Below, piece by piece: positions 1 to 7,079 of a stretch of 9,782 nt of DNA (position 1 is the stretch's first letter; each line of letters opens with the position of its first letter). Under the pieces are notes generated by a model. The model saw nothing but the letters and a program-made list of their open reading frames with translations. It was not told the DNA's origin and did not search any database. Origin of the DNA: UBA1162 sp049513695. Lineage in GTDB: Bacteria; Chloroflexota; Dehalococcoidia; GIF9; UBA5629. A program made the position numbers and the translations under genes. Where the stretch lies: positions 1 to 9,782 of the forward strand of contig JBEKVW010000079.1 in assembly GCA_049513695.1 (NCBI GenBank), in the 5' to 3' direction.

Positions 1-1109
1 ATAGACACTCCCAAGGCCAGGGGCAGGTATTGCGGCACAAAGCTGATAGCTGTGCCTTCAAAGACCAGCGGTCCTATTGCATACGCCAGTGCGGTCCCCA
101 GAAAATAGCCGACTATGCCTCCCAGCACCCCGATGATTAAAGCTTCATAGATGAAGACCTTGATTATCTGGTTACGGGATGCCCCTACCGCCCTCATGAT
201 ACCTATGTCTTTGATCCTTTCATGTACAGATGACATCATGGTATTAACTACGCCGAACAACCCAACAGCCAGCGTTATACCACCCAGAGCCAGCATAAGG
301 TTGCTCATCTTATCAACCAGCCCCATCTCGGACTTGGCGATCTGTTTTACTGCAACCGCCCTTACACCGGGAACATTCTTGTTTATACTGTCGGCAATAG
401 TTTCCACCGGGCAGGAGTTGCAGAGGGCACGAATGTCCAGCGAGGAAATCATGCCGTCTCTATCGAAGGCCTTCTGCACGGAGGCCAGCGGGGCGAATAT
501 TTGGTAATCATCACTGGAGCCTGTTTCATCCAGTATACCGACGATCTTCATCTGGTTATTGTTAAGCAGGATAGTATCACCGACATTAAGCTTTAAAAGC
601 TCGGCGGCCAGCGATCCGACCAACACGCCATCCGAGCCGTCGATATAGACACCCTTGCCGACATTCCACCAGGTTTTAACTATCCTTTCCGGTTCCGGAT
701 CTACTCCGACCACCACCACGGATACGCCATTGACCTTGGTATTTTCATAAAGGTAAGGCGCCAGAGTAGCTATGTTGCCCTGATCATCTATCTTGAGCGC
801 TTCCCTGATATTGCTGTCGGCGATCTGCCTGATGGCAGGTAGCTGGCTCTGGGGAATATAGTTATCCCCAACTGTAAGCGTCCCCATACTGAGATTCCCC
901 AGCTTCATATCCAGGTTGTTTATAGCGGGTATCACCGTCAGGTTGGGGCCGTACTGCTCCAACTGTTTATAGATCTTGGCCTGGCCGGCAAAAGCCATAG
1001 TAAGTATGCCGACAACCGTCATCGTCCCTATGACCACGCCCAGTGCCGCATATAATACACGCCGTTTCCGGCGCATGACGTCTTTGAAAACAATCTGATA
1101 TAGCTTCAT
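1..1109 (-). CDS. MacB/FtsX-family ABC transporter permease, partial (C-terminus off the left edge)
   Basis: This is the membrane subunit of an ABC exporter of the MacB/LolC/FtsX class, which couples a cytoplasmic ATPase to extracytoplasmic substrate handling. 369 codons are visible, beginning MKLYQIVFKDVMRRKRRVLY. A first transmembrane helix (about residues 18-42) is followed by a roughly 225-residue extracytoplasmic domain. Helices follow at about 270-293 and 316-347. The cytoplasmic loop carries the family hallmark IMRAVGASR (304-312). Family members are near 400 residues, so about the last 30-40, with the fourth helix, are missing at the edge. The start was chosen because AGGAGG lies 5 bases upstream; an ATG 4 bases earlier is out of frame and too close to that site. 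The ATPase partner is not in the window and may lie to the left. C230 and C233 form a CxxC in the extracytoplasmic domain. The substrate is unknown. Confidence 0.9.
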   Translation of the reverse strand, partial: MKLYQIVFKDVMRRKRRVLYAALGVVIGTMTVVGILTMAFAGQAKIYKQLEQYGPNLTVIPAINNLDMKLGNLSMGTLTVGDNYIPQSQLPAIRQIADSNIREALKIDDQGNIATLAPYLYENTKVNGVSVVVVGVDPEPERIVKTWWNVGKGVYIDGSDGVLVGSLAAELLKLNVGDTILLNNNQMKIVGILDETGSSDDYQIFAPLASVQKAFDRDGMISSLDIRALCNSCPVETIADSINKNVPGVRAVAVKQIAKSEMGLVDKMSNLMLALGGITLAVGLFGVVNTMMSSVHERIKDIGIMRAVGASRNQIIKVFIYEALIIGVLGGIVGYFLGTALAYAIGPLVFEGTAISFVPQYLPLALGVS

Positions 1110-1302
1110 TCATTCCTCCTGTAACCTTGCATACTAGATTACCCGACAATTATGAGAATTTGATGTAATTTATTTGAAGAATTGATGAATTTTTTCGTTT
1201 ATACATATAGATTTATTACTGGCGGAAACGTCTTGATGATATCTAGGGACGTATAATATATAATGAACTCTAAAAGTAGCGGTGTACGGCCGGGTACGGG
1301 AG
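1110..1302. promoter_or_regulatory. AT-rich divergent control region between the permease gene and polA
   Basis: This non-coding stretch separates two divergent genes, so it should hold a promoter for each. Toward polA there are two overlapping perfect TATAAT hexamers, at 1252-1257 and 1259-1264, but no good -35 at 16-18 bases. The nearest candidate, TTGATG at 1233-1238, is 13 or 20 bases away. TTGATG occurs three times on the plus strand (1160, 1182, 1233). The first two sit in a longer imperfect repeat, GAATT-TGATG-AATT, spaced 23 bases apart, which could be an operator. I could not settle the promoter for the minus-strand gene. The promoter role rests on position and the TATAAT matches only. 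Confidence 0.45.
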
Positions 1303-4017
1303 ATGTCTAAAGAAAAGCCCCTTTTAATACTCTTCGATGGCAACGCACTCGTTCATCGCGCCTTCCATGCGCTGCCTCCGCTGACCATTACCAAGACAGG
1401 TGAAATGGTCAACGCCGTGCAGGGATTCGCCAGCACGCTCTTAAAACTCCTGCGCGATAATAAGCCGGACTTCTGGGCGATCGCCTTCGACCGGCGCGCT
1501 CCTACCTTCCGCCATCAGATATTCGAGGATTATAAAGCGCAGCGTCCTAAGACCCCGCAGGAACTGGTAACCCAGATCGACAGAGTGCACGAACTTTCGG
1601 AAGCATTTAACCTGCCGGTATTCGAACTCGACGGCTATGAGGCGGATGACATCATCGGGACCCTCAGCCGTCAGGCTTCCGCCAAGGGCGTCGACACGCT
1701 GATTGTGACGGGCGATAATGATATGCTGCAGGTAGTATCGCCCGTCATAAAAGTTATGTCTCCCAGGCGCGGCTTCGCCGACACCGTAACTTATGACGAG
1801 GCGGCGGTGCAGCAAAAATACGGCCTGTCACCCGTACAGCTTATCAGCTACAAAGCCCTGGTAGGCGACGCTTCGGATAATATACCGGGTATCAGGGGTA
1901 TCGGCGACAAGACGGCCGTCAAGCTGCTCCAACAGTTCGGCGACCTGGAAGGTATTTATAACCACATCGAAGAAGTGGCACCGGATAGGCTGCGATTGCT
2001 CCTTTCTGAAAACAGGGAGCAAGCTACGCGAAACCGCGAGCTGGCAGCCATCGTTACCGACGTGCCGGTACCCTTCAATATAGAAACCTGCGCCGTCAGC
2101 GCCTACGACCGCAATAAAGTGGTCGAGCTATTCCGCGAGCTGGGTTTCTCCTCGCTACTGGCGCGGCTCCCCAATGAGATCGGGGCGGAGCCCGCAGCTA
2201 CACCTAAATCACCTGATATAAAGGAAAATTATCGCATAGTCAGCACAGCCGCTGAACTGGATGAACTTGCGCTACGACTGGCTTACGCAGGGACCTTTGC
2301 TTTATCGGTCGTACCTGGCGGCGACAACGCCATGCTCAGCAGCCTGGTGGGAATTGCCATTTCACCCTCTAAAGGCGAAGCCTACTATATCCCGCTGGGG
2401 CATGAGACGCTCAGCCAGACTGAACAACTGGCTCAGTCCAAGTTATTGAAAGTTCTCAAACCTTTTATCGAGCAGGAAAAGTATGCCAAAATAGCCTACG
2501 ACGGCAAATTCGACATTATCCTGCTGGCGCAGAATGGTCTCCAACTTCACAACGTGGCCTACGATAACCTGATCGCAGCATACCTGATCGGCGAAAAATC
2601 ACTCAAACTTCAATCCATCGCCTTCAACAAACTGGGCATTGAAATACCATCGCTTTCCGACCTGACCGGCAGCGGGGCCAAACAAACCCCGCTGGCCCGT
2701 TTTCCAATCGACCGAGTCGGCGAACTGGCCTCCACGGATGCCGATATAACCTACAGGCTCAAGGAATCTCTGGAAAAGGAGCTGCGCTCAGAGGAGCTCT
2801 GGAGCCTGTTCAACGACATAGAGATGCCGCTGGTGCCGTTGCTGGCCGAGATGGAGATGAACGGCGTCCTGCTGGACAGGGCATTACTTAATGAGATGTC
2901 CTCCAGCATCGGCGCCGATATGCTGCGGCTGGAAACTGAGATATACAATGCCGTCGGCCACGATTTCAATATTAACTCGTCGCAGCAGCTCGCCACCGTG
3001 CTTTTTGCGGAGCTCGGACTCCAGTCCGGGCGCAAGACGCAGAGTGGATACTCGACGGATGCGGCGGTCCTGGAAGCGCTGGCCGATGCGCATCCGGTCA
3101 TCAAATTCATCCTGGAATACCGGCAGCTCTCCAAACTGAAATCAACCTATACCGACGCACTGCCCATGCTGGTCAACCGGCGAACGGGCAGGATACACAC
3201 CAGCTTCAATCAGACGGGGACAACCACCGGGCGGCTATCCTCAAGCGAGCCAAACCTGCAGAACATCCCGATACGTGGCGAGCTGGGCGCCAAAATCAGG
3301 CAGGCCATTATTGCACAGCCCGGCTGGCAACTGCTCTCCGCCGATTATTCCCAGATAGACCTGCGGGCGCTGGCCCACATATCGCGGGATGCCGAACTTA
3401 TTGCCACTTTCCAGCGCGACGAGGATGTTCATACGCATACAGCGTCCGAGGTTTTCGGCGTGCCCGATTCAGAGGTCACACCCAAGATGCGCAGGGCTGC
3501 CAAGACCATCAACTTCGGAGTGATTTACGGTATGAGCGGCTACGGACTGCAGCAGGCAACGGACCTGACGAGGGAGGAGGCCGAACTATTCATCAGCACC
3601 TATTTCAACCGCTACCCGGGCGTAAAGAACTATATAGAGAACACCAAAAAGCAGGCAGCCAGACTGGGTTATGTGCAGACGGTGCTCGGCAGGCGCCGCT
3701 ATATTCCCGAAATCAATTCCCCCAACCGGTTGGCAAGGGAAGCAGCGGAAAGGATGGCCATCAATATGCCCGTACAGGGAACATCAGCCGATATAATTAA
3801 GATAGCCATGGTAGAGCTGCATCGTGGGATGGTCAAACGGGATATGAAAACCAGGATGACGTTGCAGGTGCACGATGAGCTGGTCTTCGAGGTACCTCCC
3901 GAGGAAGTGGACATCATCAAACAGATGGTGCAGGATATTATGCCCAACGCTATGAAGCTGATTGTCCCTTTAAAAATAGATATTAAAGTCGGCAAGAACT
4001 GGGGTGAAATGAGCTGA
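1303..4017 (+). CDS. polA: DNA polymerase I (family A) with a degenerate 3'-5' exonuclease motif
   Basis: This enzyme fills gaps and removes RNA primers in replication and excision repair. It has 904 residues from ATG 1303, in the usual size range. The 5'-3' nuclease domain (about 1-300) keeps its acidic residues: D12, E113/D115/D116, D138/D140, and D189/D192 in GDASDNIPG. The central 3'-5' exonuclease fold (about 310-510) has lost motif I, the usual DTE being SVV (S335, V337). D404 and D479 of motifs II and III remain, so proofreading is probably absent, as in Taq. The polymerase domain (about 530-904) has motif A DYSQID (681-686), motif B R730/K734/F738 and motif C HDE (857-859). D686 replaces the usual steric-gate Glu. 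An in-frame GTG at 1282 adds seven residues, but homology begins after ATG 1303. Neither start has a well-spaced Shine-Dalgarno. The stop overlaps the mutM start by one base. Confidence 0.97.
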   Translation: MSKEKPLLILFDGNALVHRAFHALPPLTITKTGEMVNAVQGFASTLLKLLRDNKPDFWAIAFDRRAPTFRHQIFEDYKAQRPKTPQELVTQIDRVHELSEAFNLPVFELDGYEADDIIGTLSRQASAKGVDTLIVTGDNDMLQVVSPVIKVMSPRRGFADTVTYDEAAVQQKYGLSPVQLISYKALVGDASDNIPGIRGIGDKTAVKLLQQFGDLEGIYNHIEEVAPDRLRLLLSENREQATRNRELAAIVTDVPVPFNIETCAVSAYDRNKVVELFRELGFSSLLARLPNEIGAEPAATPKSPDIKENYRIVSTAAELDELALRLAYAGTFALSVVPGGDNAMLSSLVGIAISPSKGEAYYIPLGHETLSQTEQLAQSKLLKVLKPFIEQEKYAKIAYDGKFDIILLAQNGLQLHNVAYDNLIAAYLIGEKSLKLQSIAFNKLGIEIPSLSDLTGSGAKQTPLARFPIDRVGELASTDADITYRLKESLEKELRSEELWSLFNDIEMPLVPLLAEMEMNGVLLDRALLNEMSSSIGADMLRLETEIYNAVGHDFNINSSQQLATVLFAELGLQSGRKTQSGYSTDAAVLEALADAHPVIKFILEYRQLSKLKSTYTDALPMLVNRRTGRIHTSFNQTGTTTGRLSSSEPNLQNIPIRGELGAKIRQAIIAQPGWQLLSADYSQIDLRALAHISRDAELIATFQRDEDVHTHTASEVFGVPDSEVTPKMRRAAKTINFGVIYGMSGYGLQQATDLTREEAELFISTYFNRYPGVKNYIENTKKQAARLGYVQTVLGRRRYIPEINSPNRLAREAAERMAINMPVQGTSADIIKIAMVELHRGMVKRDMKTRMTLQVHDELVFEVPPEEVDIIKQMVQDIMPNAMKLIVPLKIDIKVGKNWGEMS

Positions 4018-4853
4018 TGCCTGAACTGCCCGAAGTCGAAACGATTAAGAATAGCCTGGAACCACACCTTGTGGGACGTACATTCACCGGAGTTAAAATT
4101 GACGACACAAGACCTCTGCAGAATTTAAAGGCCGGCGAGTTCCGCAGGCGGCTCATAGGTAAGACGGTACGCAGTTTGAAGCGGCGCGGCAAATACATGA
4201 TATTCGGGCTTTCGGGCGGAGAGGACCTTATTATCCACCTGCGAATGACCGGGGCACTGCTCTGGAACCCCCAAGGCGAGGAGCCCTTCGCACGCATAGA
4301 GTTTTCTTTTGATAATGGGGGACGCCTGTTGTATACGGATGTCAGACGGTTCGGCACCATGTATCTGGTCAACGATGCCTCCTCTATAATAGGCAAGCTG
4401 GGAATTGAGCCTCTCGGCGACCGGTTTACTGCGGTGTATCTGGCGGGCATCTTGAATTCACATCCGACCCCAGTAAAATCTTTGCTGCTCGACCAGGAGC
4501 GGATTGCAGGTATCGGGAATATGTATGCGGACGAGGCGCTTTTCCACGCCAGGTTACACCCCTTAAGGCCGGGTAATTCTCTCGATAAGGCGGAAATAAC
4601 ACGTCTTCACAGAGGCATACGGTTCGTGCTCGAGAAGGGGATCAGGAACAGGGGGGCCAGTATACGCAACTACCGCTGCCCTGACGGCCAAACCGGTACG
4701 GCCCACGAAGAATTTGCAGTCGCCCACCGTGAAGGCCAATCCTGCCCGCGCTGCGGCGGAAAGATCGCCCGGATGGTGGTAGGCCAGAGGGGCACGTATT
4801 ATTGTCCAAAGTGCCAGCCCTTAAATAATAATTCGAAGGGGACGACGAGATGA
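4017..4853 (+). CDS. mutM: Formamidopyrimidine-DNA glycosylase (Fpg/MutM)
   Basis: This bifunctional glycosylase/AP lyase excises 8-oxoguanine and other oxidised purines in base excision repair. The 278 residues are the usual length. Every key element is visible. The N-terminus MPELPEVETI supplies the catalytic proline (after Met removal) and the adjacent Glu. K59 lies in RRGK and H74 in IIHLRMTG, with the helix-invading Met at 77. R111-F112 in VRRFG fill the gap in DNA. N168 is in GIGNMYADEALF. The C-terminal zinc finger uses C243, C246, C263 and C266, with R258 between them. The ATG overlaps the polA TGA by one base (TGATG), so translation is probably coupled to the polymerase that fills the gaps this enzyme opens. 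Nothing in the sequence suggests inactivation. Nei/endonuclease VIII is less likely because the N-terminus and finger match Fpg. Confidence 0.97.
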   Translation: MPELPEVETIKNSLEPHLVGRTFTGVKIDDTRPLQNLKAGEFRRRLIGKTVRSLKRRGKYMIFGLSGGEDLIIHLRMTGALLWNPQGEEPFARIEFSFDNGGRLLYTDVRRFGTMYLVNDASSIIGKLGIEPLGDRFTAVYLAGILNSHPTPVKSLLLDQERIAGIGNMYADEALFHARLHPLRPGNSLDKAEITRLHRGIRFVLEKGIRNRGASIRNYRCPDGQTGTAHEEFAVAHREGQSCPRCGGKIARMVVGQRGTYYCPKCQPLNNNSKGTTR

Positions 4854-5053
4854 ATGCACAATGGTTAATGATAGGCGGAGCAGCACTTTTCGTGATTAGC
4901 TGGGCAGCGCATGACATTTTTAAAATTTTCACCAGCGGTTGGGAAGCCACTGCCATCAGCCTTGTGATCTTCCTCAGCCCGGTAGTTATACTTCTGGGCA
5001 TCGTAATATTTTTGCTCTCGCGCATACGCCAAAGAAAACCGCCTCAAGGCTGA
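4850..5053 (+). CDS. Small two-helix membrane protein, unknown function
   Basis: This 67-residue protein is not a family I recognise. Two hydrophobic stretches, about residues 5-20 and 33-56, would span the membrane. They are joined by a short polar loop (DIFKIFTSGWEAT), and a basic tail (SRIRQRK) follows the second helix, suggesting a cytoplasmic C-terminus. The start overlaps the mutM stop as ATGA. A purine-rich GAAGGGG lies about 8 bases upstream inside mutM, and both facts support real, coupled translation. The reading frame is clean, and composition looks like that of a membrane protein rather than chance. Co-translation with mutM does not prove a repair role; membrane association makes a housekeeping or accessory role equally possible. 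Confidence 0.75.
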   Translation: MNAQWLMIGGAALFVISWAAHDIFKIFTSGWEATAISLVIFLSPVVILLGIVIFLLSRIRQRKPPQG

Positions 5054-5116
5054 ATATGCGGCGGGGCCAATTGCATTCTTATACGCTTTGTGGTAAAAAA
5101 AGCGAAGACCGTATAA

Positions 5117-5123
5117 AAGGAGG
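5117..5123 (+). promoter_or_regulatory. Strong ribosome binding site (AAGGAGG) fixing the start at 5132
   Basis: AAGGAGG lies 8 bases before ATG 5132. It favours that start over the in-frame ATGs at 5144 and 5150. The 78-base gap before this gene also holds a weak TTGCAT / 17 bases / TAAAAA pair (5071-5099) that might be a minor internal promoter. That pair is too poor a match to call. Confidence 0.7.
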
Positions 5124-5131
5124 TAGCCATA

Positions 5132-6307
5132 ATGCCGGTGTGGATGAATATGACTGATCAGGTAGGACCGGAAAAGCTTTTGCACGTTTATGATCCGGAG
5201 ACGGGGATGAGGGGCGTGGTGGTTGTGGACACTTCATCAACTATGGGGTCTGCGGGCGGCCTGCGGCTGCTATCTGACTTTACTACCGATGATATTTTCC
5301 GTTTTGCTAGAGCCACCTCATATAAATTTGCGGCTCTGGACCTTCCCATCGGTGGCGCTAAAGCAGGCATCTGGGCAGAACCCGAAATACGCGGGCCTCA
5401 GCGCAGGGAGTTGTTTGCCTCTTTCGGAAATGCGATTAAAACTCTGCTCTGTTCCGGGCTTACCCTAGCAGCGGATATGAACACGGATCGCGATGATATA
5501 GCAGTCCTGTATGAGACCGCCTGCACAACGAAAAAGTCCACCGGCCTGTCAACGCAGGTTGTTGACGGCGAGCCGTTGGAGGATCATGCCAGCGGATACG
5601 GTGTTGTTGTGGCCGCGGTTGCCGCCTGCCAGGCGGTGGGTTTGAATATTAAGGATGCCAGGGTGGCGATTGAAGGTTTCGGCAAAACGGGAGGCGCCGT
5701 AGCCCGCTATATAAGTGAGTCCGGCGCCAAAGTGGTAGGTATTTCAACGGTTAACGGGGCTGCCTACAACAAAGACGGACTGGATGTCATGACTATGCTC
5801 CAGGCCCGCAAAGTAGCCGGCGATAAAGCTATTACCGAGTGCAGGCAAGCTAAACATATCAAGTCCAAGGACCTTTACGGGTTAAAAGTCGATGTCCTCA
5901 TACCCGGCGCCAGACCCTATGTCATAAACAAGAAAAATGCTAAAAGCATAAAGGCCAAGGTCATAGCCTGTGCGGCCGATTTACCCATAACCGACGAGGC
6001 TGAGGAAATACTATTTAAGAGAAGCATTATATCTGTACCTGATTTCATATCCAATGCCGGCGGCATGATTTTCGATGTGGTGGATGCCGTCGGAGGCTCT
6101 TCCGACGATGTTTTCAGGGTGCTTAGAGATTACCATGGCCCCCTCATATCGCAGCTTCTGACGGAATCCAAACAGCAGAAAATCAACCCCAGGACCCTAG
6201 CAGTCAGAAAGGCGACAGAAAAGATACTCGCGGCCAGAAAGCAGCCCCCGACCACTGATCTGGAACAGACGGCTGGTGAATTGAGAAAGCGCCTGGGCAT
6301 AAAGTAA
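5132..6307 (+). CDS. Glu/Leu/Phe/Val dehydrogenase family enzyme (probable NAD(P)-dependent amino-acid dehydrogenase)
   Basis: This family reversibly deaminates an L-amino acid to its 2-oxo acid and ammonium, using NAD(P). The protein has 391 residues. The N-terminal substrate domain has the core SYKFAALDLPIGGAKAGI, with the two expected lysines K65 and K77. D115 in AADMNT fits the catalytic Asp. The Rossmann domain carries the glycine motif GFGKTG (182-187), and VPDFISNAGG (302-311) is the usual late family motif. Where glutamate dehydrogenases have Lys before GG-(I/L)-R to bind the side-chain carboxylate, this protein has A41 (GSAGGLRL). I infer a leucine/valine/phenylalanine-type or unusual substrate. 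The end of the second Rossmann strand is GIST rather than an acidic residue, so cofactor preference is uncertain. The usual EGAN motif reads CAAD (280-283). The family call is firm and the substrate is not. It lies 78 bases after the small membrane gene, likely on the same transcript. Confidence 0.88.
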   Translation: MPVWMNMTDQVGPEKLLHVYDPETGMRGVVVVDTSSTMGSAGGLRLLSDFTTDDIFRFARATSYKFAALDLPIGGAKAGIWAEPEIRGPQRRELFASFGNAIKTLLCSGLTLAADMNTDRDDIAVLYETACTTKKSTGLSTQVVDGEPLEDHASGYGVVVAAVAACQAVGLNIKDARVAIEGFGKTGGAVARYISESGAKVVGISTVNGAAYNKDGLDVMTMLQARKVAGDKAITECRQAKHIKSKDLYGLKVDVLIPGARPYVINKKNAKSIKAKVIACAADLPITDEAEEILFKRSIISVPDFISNAGGMIFDVVDAVGGSSDDVFRVLRDYHGPLISQLLTESKQQKINPRTLAVRKATEKILAARKQPPTTDLEQTAGELRKRLGIK

Positions 6308-6335
6308 AGGTCCTTCCGTCTGAAACAACCGTTTT

Positions 6336-6344
6336 AAAGGAGGT
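6336..6344 (+). promoter_or_regulatory. Near-perfect ribosome binding site AAAGGAGGT for the gene at 6350
   Basis: AAAGGAGGT is close to a full complement of the 16S rRNA tail. Its GG ends 6 bases before ATG 6350, which makes that start secure and predicts strong translation of the membrane protein. Confidence 0.8.
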
Positions 6345-6349
6345 GCTCT

Positions 6350-6985
6350 ATGACAGATTCCGCCGCCAGAGCCCTGGCACTATTGCGCGATGGGAGCCAT
6401 TTTCAGTGGTACATAATCCCGCTATTGTTGCTCGTTATGTATGTGTATGCCAACGAGGTCGAACGCAGGAACTGGAGCCTGGTGCTGGCCGGCCTGGCTT
6501 TCTGGCTGATGGACTGGTTCAACGAGATCTGGAACGGCTTGGTTTTTCATTTTACCAACTATGCTCCGGTATGGGGCACCCCCGGTAATGGCAGTTCACT
6601 GGTAATCCTGATCGGCCTTAATATCGAGATATGCTTCATGTTCGCCATTATGGGCATAGTAATGGCAAAACAGCTCCCGGCCGACAAAAATTTGAAGATA
6701 CTGGGCATACCCAACCGCTTACTCTATGCTATTGTCGGTTCGGCATTAGCTGTGTTCGTAGAATGCCTTCTCAACTGGGTGGGAGCGCTCACCTGGGAAT
6801 ACCCGTGGTGGAACCTGCGTGCGCCGTGGCTAATCTGGCTGATCGGATATATGCCTTTCTTCTTGATGGCGTTCTGGGTCTACGATATGAAGTCTTTGAA
6901 AAACAAACTGATCACGGTCGGCACGATTTTTGCCGTTGATGCTGTGGCCCTCATCCTTTTTATGGCCATCCTGAAGTGGATTTGA
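6350..6985 (+). CDS. Six-helix integral membrane protein of unknown function
   Basis: I do not recognise this 211-residue protein. Hydrophobic segments at about 19-35, 43-68, 84-106, 124-146, 158-178 and 186-209 predict six membrane helices; there is no signal peptide. It is rich in Trp, Phe and Tyr, notably WEYPWWNLRAPWLIWLIGY (149-167). Acidic and amide residues lie inside predicted helices: D55, N58 and E59 in MDWFNEIWN; N91 and E93 in LNIEICF; E138 and N142 in VECLLNW. Such buried polar groups usually mark a binding, transport or catalytic site, but that is inference. It has a very strong ribosome binding site, follows the dehydrogenase by 42 bases, and is the last gene before the terminator at 7011, so it probably ends the polA-mutM transcript. 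A transporter or a membrane enzyme are both possible. Confidence 0.85.
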   Translation: MTDSAARALALLRDGSHFQWYIIPLLLLVMYVYANEVERRNWSLVLAGLAFWLMDWFNEIWNGLVFHFTNYAPVWGTPGNGSSLVILIGLNIEICFMFAIMGIVMAKQLPADKNLKILGIPNRLLYAIVGSALAVFVECLLNWVGALTWEYPWWNLRAPWLIWLIGYMPFFLMAFWVYDMKSLKNKLITVGTIFAVDAVALILFMAILKWI

Positions 6986-7010
6986 CCCTTGCGTAGTTCT
7001 CGAGTCGTCT

Positions 7011-7049
7011 AGAGGCCGCTGATATATATATCAGCGGCCTCTTATTTTT
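7011..7049 (+). terminator. Intrinsic terminator: perfect 32-base palindrome plus T-rich tail
   Basis: Bases 7011-7042 form an unbroken inverted repeat (arm AGAGGCCGCTGATATA, centre between 7026 and 7027). The transcript would fold into a long G+C-rich hairpin closed by AT pairs, followed by TATTTTT (7043-7049). It lies 26 bases after the stop at 6985 and should end the plus-strand series that begins with polA. There is no T-run on the minus strand, so it looks one-directional. Confidence 0.92.
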
Positions 7050-7079
7050 GTCTGTCGCGGCTCAGGTTTGGCTCATCCA

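Noticed and set aside
151..507. 118-codon plus-strand frame inside the permease gene
   Set aside because: The minus strand encodes a clear MacB-like permease with RBS and helices through this stretch.
1282..1302. GTG 1282 as the polA start
   Set aside because: The seven added residues do not look like part of the nuclease domain, and there is no ribosome binding site; kept as an alternative only.
3699..4067. 122-codon minus-strand frame opposite the polA C-terminus
   Set aside because: It is antisense to the motif B-C region of polA, and no family features are seen.
3983..4450. 155-codon minus-strand open frame opposite the polA end and mutM
   Set aside because: It lies antisense to two strongly supported, intact genes and has Ser/Arg/Pro-rich low-information sequence typical of a shadow frame.
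6343..6588. Plus-strand frame overlapping the start of the six-helix protein
   Set aside because: It starts at the end of the ribosome binding site of the gene at 6350 and has no site of its own; the other frame gives coherent membrane helices.
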